From Paramacrobiotus metropolitanus (lineage: Eukaryota; Tardigrada; Eutardigrada; Parachela; Macrobiotidae), in the NCBI RefSeq assembly GCF_019649055.1, contig NW_026570250.1, positions 186,001 through 250,000 of the forward strand: a DNA stretch of 64,000 nucleotides. The letters are read 5' to 3'. The translations under genes and the position numbers were made by a program. Positions 27,246-38,257 of the stretch are shown piece by piece. Positions within the stretch are counted from its first letter, which is position 1, and each line of letters starts with the position of its first letter. A model generated the notes under the pieces. It was not told the origin of the DNA, did not search any database, and saw nothing but the letters and a program-made list of their open reading frames with translations.

Positions 27246-28267
27246 TTTTATATAATAAAACTTTTGTCTACATTCTACTATAAAAGTTATTTAGGATTAT
27301 ATTATCTAGCTGACGCTGCATCAGCTCGATCGTTATCAAATAAACACAAAGGTCAACTTGCCGGACAACAAACAAGCAAATTGAAGACGCCCTGATCTAG
27401 TTGACAATTTTTGGTTACAAAAGAATTCACTATAGTCCGTCTTTAGGTTTTCTATCATGCGGCGCAGGATATGCTGCAAAAGCTTCTGCGCTTATGCCTT
27501 AAAAAAGTATAGTATAAATCTAAAAAAAGTAAAAGTAACTTAAAGCATACCCTAGAGATATTACCATACCCATTAACATTAATATGATAGCAGGTTGGTC
27601 GTTGGGTCAGGGTACTGAGGATATTGAATGATCGGAAACCATACAGTTATTATCGATCCAGAAAGCATTAAAGAAAGCTAATTGTAAAACGTTTTCTAAT
27701 TTTAAAACCATTAAAAAAACTAATTTTTCCAATGAAAACACCATGGAGTAACTGATGTCCATGAACACTCGGAGTGAAAGCCTCTATATTGGCAGGCCGC
27801 AGACTGTTGTTTGGGTTTGTAAATAATATTATTTGATACAAACTTATCCTGTTGCGATATCAAGACGCTAATTAATGAGTATTTAGTTTTTACATAATAT
27901 TATTCAAGTGCTGTATTAAACTGCCCGACAATCATATTATTGTAGATGAGTAGGTAGTTTTGACTGCAATCTGGACCGGACCGACCGGCAACTGCTACAA
28001 TGCCTGCATGCTGGCTGTATTAGAAGGGTCACCGGATTCACACACATAAACACCAGAGTCAACAATTTCAAAGACAAATGCAAAATTGTCTCCAAAGAAA
28101 TTAGTCCAGCTAACTGGCTCGAAGTACAATTCTATCACTGCGTTGTAAAGTTTTCATTTGATTTTGCGGGAAATTCTGGATAGCGTTCGTTGGACAAAAG
28201 GATTTCCATAAATAAGCTTTCGACGTCAGTCGCATTTAATCGTTGAGGAGTCAACTGGCGGAAACAA

Positions 28268-30013
28268 TCATGGGAGCGCTGGTTTGATGGAGCCTTTACT
28301 CATTATGGAGCGCACTTCGATGTCCACTCTGGCGCTTTCTTCATCTTTGACCTGAAAGGGCTTTGGCTCGCTTCGCATATCGCAGATTATGTTGCTCAGC
28401 GCCATAATGTAGTTTTTAGCTAAGGTCAGTGTCTCAATTTTCGAAAGATTCTTCTGTCTCTGGACGTGAGGAATCACCTAAAACAAAAATAAAACCATGC
28501 GTAACAATATTGAAGAACGCATAGATTTAACCGTTGGGCAACGTTTACGTTCAAAATTTCCAATGATATAAATTTTTGTGCTTTGGACAATTGGACGCTC
28601 TGACTCATACCATCACGAATGAGTGTCCACAGCATAACAATAGAATAGAATAAAAATAGAATGTCTGAATATCGGAGGTGCTATCAAACCCATGTTAGCA
28701 AAGTTATTTTCAGCATATAAGCAACTCATCTTTACTACTTCATTTTGTGTGTACTGAATTCATCTGACCATGGCGCACGAGGGTGACCTTATCGGTAAAT
28801 GTTTGTGTTGTTTATACTGCACATCGCACGGTAGGTTGCAGCAAGTCTGCATATTTAGTGAATATCTGCAGCTCTACTAAAAAATAATTACTTATTCTGT
28901 ATCTGTACAGTAATATCGCCGGTCTGCTAAAAATATATACATATTGCACAACTGCAAATGTACGAGTCAAGGTAGGGGGATCCTCAGTTACCTTGACTTA
29001 TCTGCTAATTAAGCGTTAAAAAATATTGTACAGTATATGATGTATCCGTACGCTTTACGCCTAGAAGTTGTGGCAATTTATAAAAATTATAAATATGCAG
29101 ATAGCCATAAGTTTCCTTTTTACTGGTGTGGAAAACAACTCAGTGGCTTTCGAGTCCGTTCAGATATGTACTTACGTACAAATTTTTTAAAAAAACTCTT
29201 TTTCCATATAAACCTTTCACTTTTAATAAATTATGTCGTAAGTGTCTGCTTTCTTTTTGCATGGGATACATGGGCCTGCTGACAAAAACGCCTGCTGCAA
29301 CGGTTGTTAGTACTTACGTCCCGGAGGGCAGAAAAAGCGTCATTCAAGGAGTGCATACGGATGCGCTCGCGTTCGTTGCTTTCCAGTCGCTTTAAATTAC
29401 GCTCCCTGGCATTGAGAGTGGTGCGACGGCGTCGGTATGGCTTCTCCGTGAAGCCGTCAGATTTGTTTTGATTATTCTGCACTAACTCGGACTGATCCAG
29501 TGTTGTGGTGGGGCTAGTGCAATCTGTTGCTCCCATGTGTTCCACTGCACTGCCAACAACACGCGGGACCGGGACATGCAACACCGTGCTGCTGCCGTTG
29601 CTAGTGCCTGTAGCCGTTCGCAGTGCCGCATTACAGGACCGTTGCAATGCGGCGGTGCCGCGTTGTGATCGACGGCGAATGTTGTGACAATCGTCATCCG
29701 ATGATCCGCCGCTGACACTGGAAGATTGACCGGTACTGCTCGCCGCCGATTCACTGCAGATCGTTTCCGCTAGTGAACCCGGTGATGAGACGGCCAATTT
29801 CTGTGGCATATTGGTCAGGCTGGTTAAAGCGGTATTAATTAAGGGCAAATTATCGGCTTCCTCCTGCACGGAAAACCCCGCGTCACTCAATTCATCCAGT
29901 TCAATTGCTGACCATAGGGAAGAATCGGCGGGATCTATCGAATTAACATCCAGTTCATCAGCTTTAAACGGAAATAATAGATCAACGCAATGGTCGGTGC
30001 CATCCTCTGCCAT
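28268..30013 (-). CDS. dimm: bHLH transcription factor, Dimmed/MIST1 (BHLHA15) family
   Basis: Two exons, 29318-30013 and 28268-28477, join in phase 0 at the codons for SALRD/VIPHV and give 301 residues. The N-terminal 200 residues are acidic, then Ser/Thr-rich, without a known fold. The bHLH (about 205-260) has a basic region [11 protein letters not shown] then [17 protein letters not shown], helix 1 [13 protein letters not shown], and loop plus helix 2 [16 protein letters not shown]. The ESNERER basic motif and [15 protein letters not shown] are diagnostic of Dimmed/MIST1. Fly Dimmed is a master regulator of neuroendocrine secretory capacity and mammalian MIST1 scales up exocrine secretion, so a secretory-cell role is likely. 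The conserved intron inside helix 1 argues against a retrocopy. The gene stands alone; no promoter motif is evident. Confidence 0.92.
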
Positions 30014-33000
30014 TACGTATTAACCGTCGTGACTATAAGGGTCAAAAAATCTTTTGCCGCTATGTACGAGATCCTCTTCTCGCTTTAACTCGTCCCAATC
30101 CCTAAGGAGCAGTTTTCCAATTTCAACTAAAAAGGAATATAGATATCATTAAAGCACAGCTTTAAACACGCATTAGCTCTTTTCTCGTTTCTGGATCGCA
30201 GAACTACTCTTTGCATGCTATCCTTTCCAATGATATTCAACATATTATTCTTTCAGAGTCAGTTACAAACTATTCATTAGTTTGTATATTACTACTGCGT
30301 CCGAGTGTGTTAGCAACGTTGACACTGCAATTATTTTTTATGGATGTCCGCGCGTACAGTAGGTAGCGAAAGGTACCGGCACACCTACGTCATATTACCA
30401 GAACCATGACCAAATCAACCAAAACTAGCAAGAAAAGCGGTTTTGTAAGGCTTATTGCAGTTTTCCCGCCAAACATGACTACCACAATTTTGCAAAACTA
30501 TTTTTTACCGATTTAGCGCAGAATATCACGACTTTGTAAAATTTCTCTTTTTTACTATCTTCGCATAAATCCCACTGCCGCTGAAAATATGAATAATCGT
30601 GATATTATTAATGTCAGGGTCATTATTTGTATGTCACCATTATGTAACGACAGTGATTTACAGATCGGTATATATATGATTATTGTGATAATCTTTGGTT
30701 AATACAATCTGAAACTCGCACGCTTTTTAACGCAAGAAAATTTGAAAGCACTGGTATTAATGGCTTGTATTAAGTCTTTAAATGCATTTGTTAGTTAGCA
30801 GCTAGAGCAATTTTTAAATGCTGGCAGTAATTTGATGGTTTCATTAATTCACTGGGAAGTTACCCAGTTGCGAATTCTGTTTGGAGTTGGGACATCGTTC
30901 TAACACTATAGACTTCCATTCCCCTAGCCAGATGATAGCAATAAAATTAAACTCAAACTGACAGTAAGTTGGGGGAAGTAAGGTTTTATGACCATGACCA
31001 ACAGTATATTAAAACAGACGTCAATACCACCTACGCGTGAGTTTTTGAAAAGGTATTATTGATAAACATAAACTAAACTTTGCTTAAGTCGACTGCGAGT
31101 AAATTTTAACAAGCACAGCCATTCCTTCGTTAATTTACATTTCCGTTCTTTTATAAATTTTCGGCTTTTCTGACCTATCGTCGTTGTTGTTAAATGTAGC
31201 TAAAAAATTACTGCGGACTTTTCTCCAGTCAGTCTACTGTATCAAACCCTAAACAATAATAAAAATATGTCATTTTGGTAAATTTTAAGCCTAACCGACA
31301 ATTAAAACTCCCTATGCATCCGAAACGGCCGTTAAATGCAACAGTTTGAATGGAAAAAAGGTTTGGATGTCTTCGTAGTGGATTCACTGGATTGTGCGCC
31401 TCTTTTGAGCGACAATTTTGCAACACCATTATTTTACAAAAAACGTGAAGATTTTTGTTTTTAACTGAAATTGCAGACCGATCATTTGGATCAGGGAAAA
31501 ATAATTTTTGTTAATGAGGTATTGATTGATCTGCAAATGCATGCAGCCGCAAATGGCTATATAGCGCGGTCGCAGCATTCAACGCCTCTTGTAATCCTTA
31601 AAAGCCGACAGGTGCACGAAATATATATTAATTGCTTCAAAGAAATACAATCAATATCGCTAAACGAATTACAGAGTACTGGTTCCATAGTGATTAATTA
31701 GAAAGAGCTAGCCAGATACAACTATTTATAGACTTACCATTAGACCTTCAATACGGTAAAACGTCGACGGCGACTAGGAAAACAATAACATGCAAACCGG
31801 GTCAGAAATGGGCACTTGCTGAGCACATAAATATATGTAAGGTCGCTTAGAGCAGCTCCGGGATGATAACTGCCACTTGTTTGATTCCATGTACAGTTAA
31901 AGCTTTAGCGCACAGTGTATAGTCCCCATCCACTCGCGTCTCTGTGAATTGATTCCCATGTAGTACAGGGATGGAAAAAAGTGTTTGAGCAATGAGAGAA
32001 AACTAAATGTAAATGGAATGGAAGCGGCCTAGCCTGTTTTCTGTTCGGTTCCGTGCCGTTGTTGCCGGAGCACAGTCCATCACGACATCGCCAGCTGAAT
32101 GCGAAAATTGGGAATTACATATGGGTTCCGGTCTGGGGTATGGATTGCGTTTTCCCCTGCCAAGAGAGTCATATAAATGACGCGCAGAAGGCAGCAGGCG
32201 TGGGTGTGGACGAGTATACCGGCTGGTGTGCAGTGCGCGCCACCGACTGCTTCGCTGTGCGACCTGATCCGCATAGTCCAGGTTGGCGGCGAAGTGCGTA
32301 CAGTGCCGGGTCCAGACTGCATGGATGCCTGTGTGTGTGTGCTAAAGAAGTGAGTTAAGTATTATGGGAATAATGCTGGTAACCAATTTCCAGATGTGTT
32401 GTGTGTATGTGTGTTTTGCTAAGCTCAGTTTTAGCTCCTGCTCACGTCAATGAGGATATACGTGCCGGCACACCCGGTGCGGGCTGTATAATTGATTTCG
32501 GGATTTACATGAGAAATACTCTGGATTGTCGAGCTATGCATTACTTGTGAGGTTTTCTTTTTTACTTCCTCACTGCATTTTCCTAAAGAAAAGTAATTTC
32601 ACACAGCAGCTTTATTGGATTATGCCTTTTCGTACAAGTTGCTCTAATGGTACTATTCGTGGAATCAACTGCATGCAGTAGCTACAGCTAATTAAGAAAA
32701 CAAATTATAGACAAGTCATGAATAGAACTGATCCAAAAGAAGTAAAACGAAAAATCCTGCAGTTTCAGTTTAGACAACATTGTGTTAAGAGTTTTTTATA
32801 CATTCCTAAGGAAAGGAACAAATTTTTTCCGAAAGTTATATAGAACGCTTTGTTACACATATATTCACGGTTTAGCAAATAATATGGCAAGACATAACAA
32901 AATCATTTATTGTCAGCAGAATCGAAATTTTCTTTGATATGATTTTGAGCATTTTTTTCCACAATCGCTGTCGGAGAGTTTGAAATAGGTACCAATCAAA

Positions 33001-34310
33001 TCAGATACATTCAAAACATCTATGCGTTCTTCTGATAAATAATTATAATTAGTCTTTAAGTTTAAACCTTCATGTGTAATGTTTTACTGTAGAAAATTCT
33101 TGTATCCATTATCCCTTATAGTGCGTCTAGACGCAACTGCTACCAACTTATATCCAATACCGCTTTCATTCATTTGTCAATGCAAACAGTTGGCCGTTGT
33201 AAGAGCGCGCCTGATGACTGCGGTTCCGGAAGTCCGTAATAACAGCAGCCTGAAAAGGTATTATATTTAAACATCCTAATTACGTTCTAACCATATCAAT
33301 ACGTTAAAAATGGATCGTGAGCATGACGCCATGGTGATGTTATTATTATGATTACGTGAATTAACGGAAAGTGGCATTAATTAGTATGAAATGCTCTTTT
33401 GTGCGTTTCGTTGCTGCGAGTATAAATGCATTAAACCGGCCCAAAGCACAAGGAAACGCAGAAACAGCAACACTGGGGCCGCTGCATTGCGTGTGCTGGG
33501 ATCAATGACGTTTGCTGTGTAACTTGCATGTTTTCCTTTCTTGTGGGAGACGACATTAATGTCCGGGCCTTTATACAACTCCTACGCGCTCGTGTGTTAA
33601 TGTGGAGTAATCAGGATCGTTTTTAGGCTCGGTACCTTATCAAACTTGCCTTTCATTATCGTGTATACTGCACTGCTGCAATTGAACCTGGTATTACCGG
33701 AAGCACTGCCTGTTTTCTCACCATACTTGAGTGCACGGCACCGTTGTACACGGGTGACGTTCACTGACAACTCCGCGCTTATTGTATTACGGTACATTAT
33801 TGTCGACATTTGGCCATGGTGTGCTATTGTGGTTGTGCTCTCTTGTAATTTCCCAGCTTTAATGGCATAATCCAGTAAATAAATTTGCACACGATCGACA
33901 GCAGATTTTAGTACTTGTGCAAATAGGTGCCTGTCTTCATAAAGGTGAAAAATCACACTCGATCAATCATAGAGTGGCACAGTCAAACGCAGCAGATCGT
34001 AAACTTTGCCCGTTTTTGATCCTAAACGTAACAGGGCATACAGAAAGTGACGGTGCTGTCGTTTTTCGGTTTAATGGTGCAACAATTCTATTTAGTTGTA
34101 GCTGCACGGTACCATTAACCTAAAAGGTCCACAATTATTCTACAATGCCAGCAATAATATTTAGGCAGCTACAGCCTGTTTGAAATTACGTGTGTTTCTC
34201 TATTTAATTCATACAATACTGCTGTTTGCTACGAGTAGGTATTCAATATCTGCATAATTTTTACGAAGCACATTTTTTACTGACAATATTACAATAAGCG
34301 CTTTCGCCAG
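30014..34310. other. Intergenic region, no supported gene
   Basis: Contains several open frames of 60-120 codons but none with a recognisable domain. A GC-richer patch at about 32,040-32,350 keeps a 101-codon frame open on the plus strand. Neither that patch nor the possible exon at 31,475-31,520 (AG before, GT after) joins to anything convincing. Confidence 0.45.
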
Positions 34311-35770
34311 CTAATAATAAGTTTTTCCTTTGAACGTTCTCTGGATTTTTGAACAGAAAGATCCATCTTTGTATGGCGGAAGATCTCCCAGGTAGCGTCC
34401 ATTGGGATCAGCACAGTAACATGCGCTCTTGAAGCGTCCGCTTTTGACCAGCTGACTCGACCGGCACTGCACGGGACTGTAGCTTCCGTCATCCAGGCAC
34501 GTGGGAACCAATAGACCCGTTTTGCCATCTAGAAGTGTGAATGGTGAAATTTTAGGCAATGTTCGTTTACATTCGTAAACACTTCGTAAGTATAATAGGC
34601 AACAGTTCCGATACTGATCTGATGCAAACGTAGCGCTAGCATAGTACCGATCTAAACTTTTGTTTTTCAACAGTAATTTGAGATAATTATGTTAGTCAGA
34701 TAATTATTGACTTCTACTGACCACTTTGCAATTCACAAAAGAACAATCGCCTTATTTCAAGAATTCCTAAATGCAGTTCGGTAGCTCGGGCAAGAGCAGT
34801 GAATAACTTATATTTGTACTAAATCGGTTTTCACTTCCGCATGAACCATTATCAAAACTAACGTAAATCTTGAATCTATTCGTACTTACGAGTACATAAC
34901 AGTGAGTTTGCGCTAAATGATCACCGTAACAAGACATTCTTCGTAAATCAGAAATCATCAGATTTCTTAACGTTAGATCTAATGATTTAAGTTTTTAAGA
35001 AATATGCTTTTAAAAATTACGAATGAACGTACTTTGTAAAGCCAGTATATCGTAAACATGCACCGGACACTCGCATCGAATGCTGCTGGTACGCGCGCTT
35101 TTCGGTTGGTGAACAAAAAGACCTTTGGGCGTAACACAGAAGGGTCCAGCCGTTAGGCTGCGTTGGTAAATTTTGAAAGATCCATCCGCTTCACATTCTG
35201 GAATCCAGTCCACTTTATCCCCAGATTTTCTGCGGGACCAAATTGAAGTAAAAGCAGCCGAGTCGGGTTTTGCGTTTTCCACAGCCAGGATTTGCTCGCG
35301 AGCAGTAGCGCAGTTTTGTATGGGAGCCAACTGCCGATTATACACATACTGCGCGCCGGCATTAAAGACAGTGAACACAGCAAAAACCTGGAAAGCAAAA
35401 TAACGTTTTACGCTGTACAGTACACATATTTTGTTACTATTTTGTCACTATTTTGGATCAGTGAAACATACAAATGTGTGCAGGGTTAACATATTGTAGG
35501 CTTGGTACGATAGTTTTCCAAAAAGGCACGGTTTTTCACGACAGAAATGGTGAACATAAGCATCAATTATGTCTCACTTGCAATTAAAATAAAAATCAAT
35601 ATTTTTGCTGTTCTGTGTTTTCACTACACTAACTCAAAAGCGAAATCCGGTGATCGAGAAACGTGTTTTTTAAGACTTTAATTTGCTGGAAGGCATAATC
35701 CCGTCTTGATTAGTACTTTTCACATGCTGCACTGGATTAAGTTGCAAAGAATGCTTACCGAGTATAGCAT
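34311..35770 (-). CDS. Secreted protein with two thyroglobulin type-1-like domains (thyropin), paralogue 1
   Basis: Three exons: 35759-35770 (12 bases, MLYS), 35033-35387, 34311-34528, in phases 0 then 1, giving 194 residues. The micro-exon completes a signal peptide (MLYSVFAVFTVFNAG). The first domain runs from NCATAREQ through VDWIPECEADGSFK and PFCVTPKGL to RCECP. The second has PTCLDDGSYSPVQC, SACYCADPNGR and a final SFC, the classical Cx2DGxYxPxQC...CxCxxxxG...C pattern. Thyroglobulin type-1 domains often inhibit cysteine or aspartic proteases or bind matrix and growth factors, so secretion and protease inhibition are plausible. In the first domain the usual CWCV is replaced by PFCVTPKG, so its inhibitory activity is uncertain. 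The next gene, same strand, is a paralogue with identical intron phases. Confidence 0.83.
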
Positions 35771-36716
35771 TGTTTTTTTCTGGTTTATGACTGTACTTAA
35801 TCATACAGCAAAAGTCACACCACAGGAAAATGCCGGCGCTGCGTGAATGTGTTAAAATTAATAGCAAAATTTGTGGCCAAACAGGATCTATAATAATTTA
35901 TTAATCAATATTGTTTGCTGCGGACCTGCCACATGCAGAATTTTGGTGGCGCCCTACGTACTCTAATGGTTACAGTATGCTATAGCATATATTAAACTGA
36001 CTTTTAGAAAAGTAAAACAAAACAAAGCTTCACAGAGGAAATCCAGTGAAAAAGCGCTTTTTTGATCCCTTGTTTGTTGTTTTCGGTAAGTTCGGTGCAT
36101 AGCCATACGTATTGTGCACAACATGATATCATAATATTTGGTGGTACTGTATCGGCTATCGGACAACAGAAACCGGTGCTTATGTATGCTCTGATTATAC
36201 GGCGAAACTGTCTCTTTTGCACCGTACTGCAAATTGTGAGGAACACATATCGGTTATTCCCAAAAGGATACGAGAGTAGTACCACTAAAAATTTGCACAC
36301 CTAAAACAAGTCTGTACAAACGTGCGTCATTTGATGAAGATTTCATTTATGCTATTATTTATGTTCCAAATAAACACACAATCCAAAACTTGCATGCATG
36401 TCTGAACCTGATTAACCAACAACAAGCAAAGCATTAATCAAACTGCGCAAAGATCAGATTACAGTAAATGGCCCTCTAGCTATAACAGTTGAGACTCGAG
36501 TTTATCCAAATTCCGAATAAGCAACCGGCTTAAGTTTAGCATTAACCAACAACACGGAAATCAACCAACAATCTAAGGTCGCTCTAACCTAAAAACCAAG
36601 CATACGGCAGTATTAGCAGTATACTTTCAACGTGATACTTATCAAAGGTTCGCACATCATCTCATGTTAATGGTGAACTGTCGCTAATATTAAAAAAAAA
36701 AAAACAGATAATTACT
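35771..36716. other. Spacer between the two thyropin genes
   Basis: It should hold the promoter of paralogue 1 (read leftward from about 35,800) and the 3-prime end of paralogue 2. No clear TATA box is visible for paralogue 1. The open frames at 35,963-36,304 have no recognisable content. Confidence 0.4.
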
Positions 36717-37656
36717 CTATTGCTTCTTCTTTCGATCTCGTCTCAAATTATCGCAGTATGTGTCATCCGATGCAACGGGCTTGTCCGCCAGTTTCTTTCC
36801 CTTCTCATCAGCGCAGAAACAGCGGGCCAGACGGCCCTCCACTGGGGCATCCTTTGCCGTGCGAGGATTGCCGGGCAGGCACTGCACGGACTTGTATTGT
36901 CCCTCGGGAGTGCAGAACGGAATGTACACGCCCCGATAGCGATCTAAATTAATTAGCCGTAAAGACGTTATGCGTAAAGGGCACTGTTTTTCATAATAGT
37001 CCCAGGTTTGACACCAAAGTGCATCATGTTTTTAAACAGCAACCAAAACTAGTATTATTTTCTGTGATTTCGACTAGGGTAAGCAAACCAGTGCATACTT
37101 ACTCATAGATGTGACTCGTTCATAAAATCGAAGGGGACATTCACATTCCAGGTTCACAGACGGATCAGGCGCGTCGGGCTGATAAGCCAGAATACCCTTT
37201 GACGTGGAGCAGAATGGCATTCCCGATACATTCTTCTGTAAGATTTTAAAGGATCCATCCTTCTCACATTCCGGAATCCAGTCGTTGGGGCGGAGTTTGT
37301 TGTGGACTGTATGTTCCAGAGCGGCGGCACGAGCGGCATTGCAGTCTACAGTTGGCGAACTGCCAAACCCCTTATTGGCGGGAAAAGCATTTGTCAAATG
37401 GAGCAGCACCAAGCTACTAAGAACCTGAAAGATGAAAGTACCATGAGCATTCACAGCCGCTGGCCAGGGTCATCGGAAAATCGAAGCTTTGCATTTCGCA
37501 TGCAGTTACAACAGAGGATGGCTATAAAGTTGCAAAAAAATAACTGTAGCGCGCAATTTGCTAAAAATTTTCCTCCCGTTTTCCACATGATAAAAGGCAA
37601 GCTGATTAAACAAACAAACAAACAATGCATATACTTACAGCAAATGTAACAGACAT
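36717..37656 (-). CDS. Secreted protein with two thyroglobulin type-1-like domains (thyropin), paralogue 2
   Basis: Exons 37639-37656 (18 bases, MSVTFA), 37103-37424 and 36717-36943 join in phases 0 and 1 and encode 188 residues. The signal peptide (MSVTFAVLSSLVLLHLTNA) is split across the micro-exon and exon 2. Domain 1 contains VDCNAARAAALEH, DWIPECEKDGSFK, PFCSTSKGILAYQP and ECECP. Domain 2 has VYIPFCTPEGQYKSVQC, ARCFCADEKGKK and TYC. The tail is very basic (RRDRKKKQ), unlike paralogue 1 (FKGKTYY), and could aid binding to acidic matrix. Order, spacing and splice phases match paralogue 1, so the pair arose by tandem duplication. A TATA box sits 81 bases upstream of the start codon. Confidence 0.85.
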
Positions 37657-37736
37657 TGTGGCTGTTAAACTGCGAACCTTTGGAAGAGAAAAATCGCGAA
37701 AGCTGAAATGATAAAGCACAACCTCGAACGGCCCCA

Positions 37737-37744
37737 TATTTATA
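37737..37744 (-). promoter_or_regulatory. TATA box of thyropin paralogue 2
   Basis: TATAAATA on the minus strand, 81 bases before the ATG at 37656, leaves about 50 bases of 5-prime UTR if transcription starts about 30 bases downstream. It is the best-placed core promoter motif in the window. Confidence 0.6.
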
Positions 37745-38257
37745 CAAAACCGAGGGCAGCAGCATTTTCAAGGTCAGTAGTACCATTCAGTAGCTTCGCA
37801 TCGAAACCTAATTGTCCGTAAAGCAACGCCGCGGTTACGTCGCATCAGCTGACCGTTACAAAGCAGTGTCGAAATATATATTATCGACACACCTAAATGT
37901 TGTGGAGTCCTATTTTCTGGGCGGCAAAGTAGTCATAACTTGCAGTAGACAATTACTATAAGTGAATTTCCGGAGATTCCTTGAGAACGACTAATCAACG
38001 CGTTCCTTATGCAAAATTCGTACACATCGTAAGTACTGTCTAATTAAATACGACATGTCTACGCATTAGCTTGCTATTATTTGAAATGTTCCACTGCGCA
38101 ACCATACGAAACGAAAAAAAAAGCAAGGTGAAGTGGTTAGCATTTACTCGCTATAATACTTCTGAGAAACGTTACGGTAGACAGACGAAATAAAAGATTG
38201 CTGTATCGTATTTGAATACAGAAATTATCGCATTCCGTTCGAATAAAGTGTGTACCA

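Larger units (their letters stand above)
25382..28267. other. AT-rich intergenic region with small mobile elements
   Basis: No gene recognised. It contains a pogo-type MITE (25,580-25,760), a pair of GC-rich inverted repeats (25,870-26,495) and a perfect palindrome (27,215-27,245). The rest is strongly AT-rich. Confidence 0.5.

Noticed and set aside
31471-31701. Possible exon with AG/GT borders
   Set aside because: A single short segment; no neighbouring exon in phase and no resemblance to a known family.
32053-32358. 101-codon plus-strand frame in a GC-richer patch as a gene
   Set aside because: No domain, no joined exons, and the other frames are equally unremarkable.
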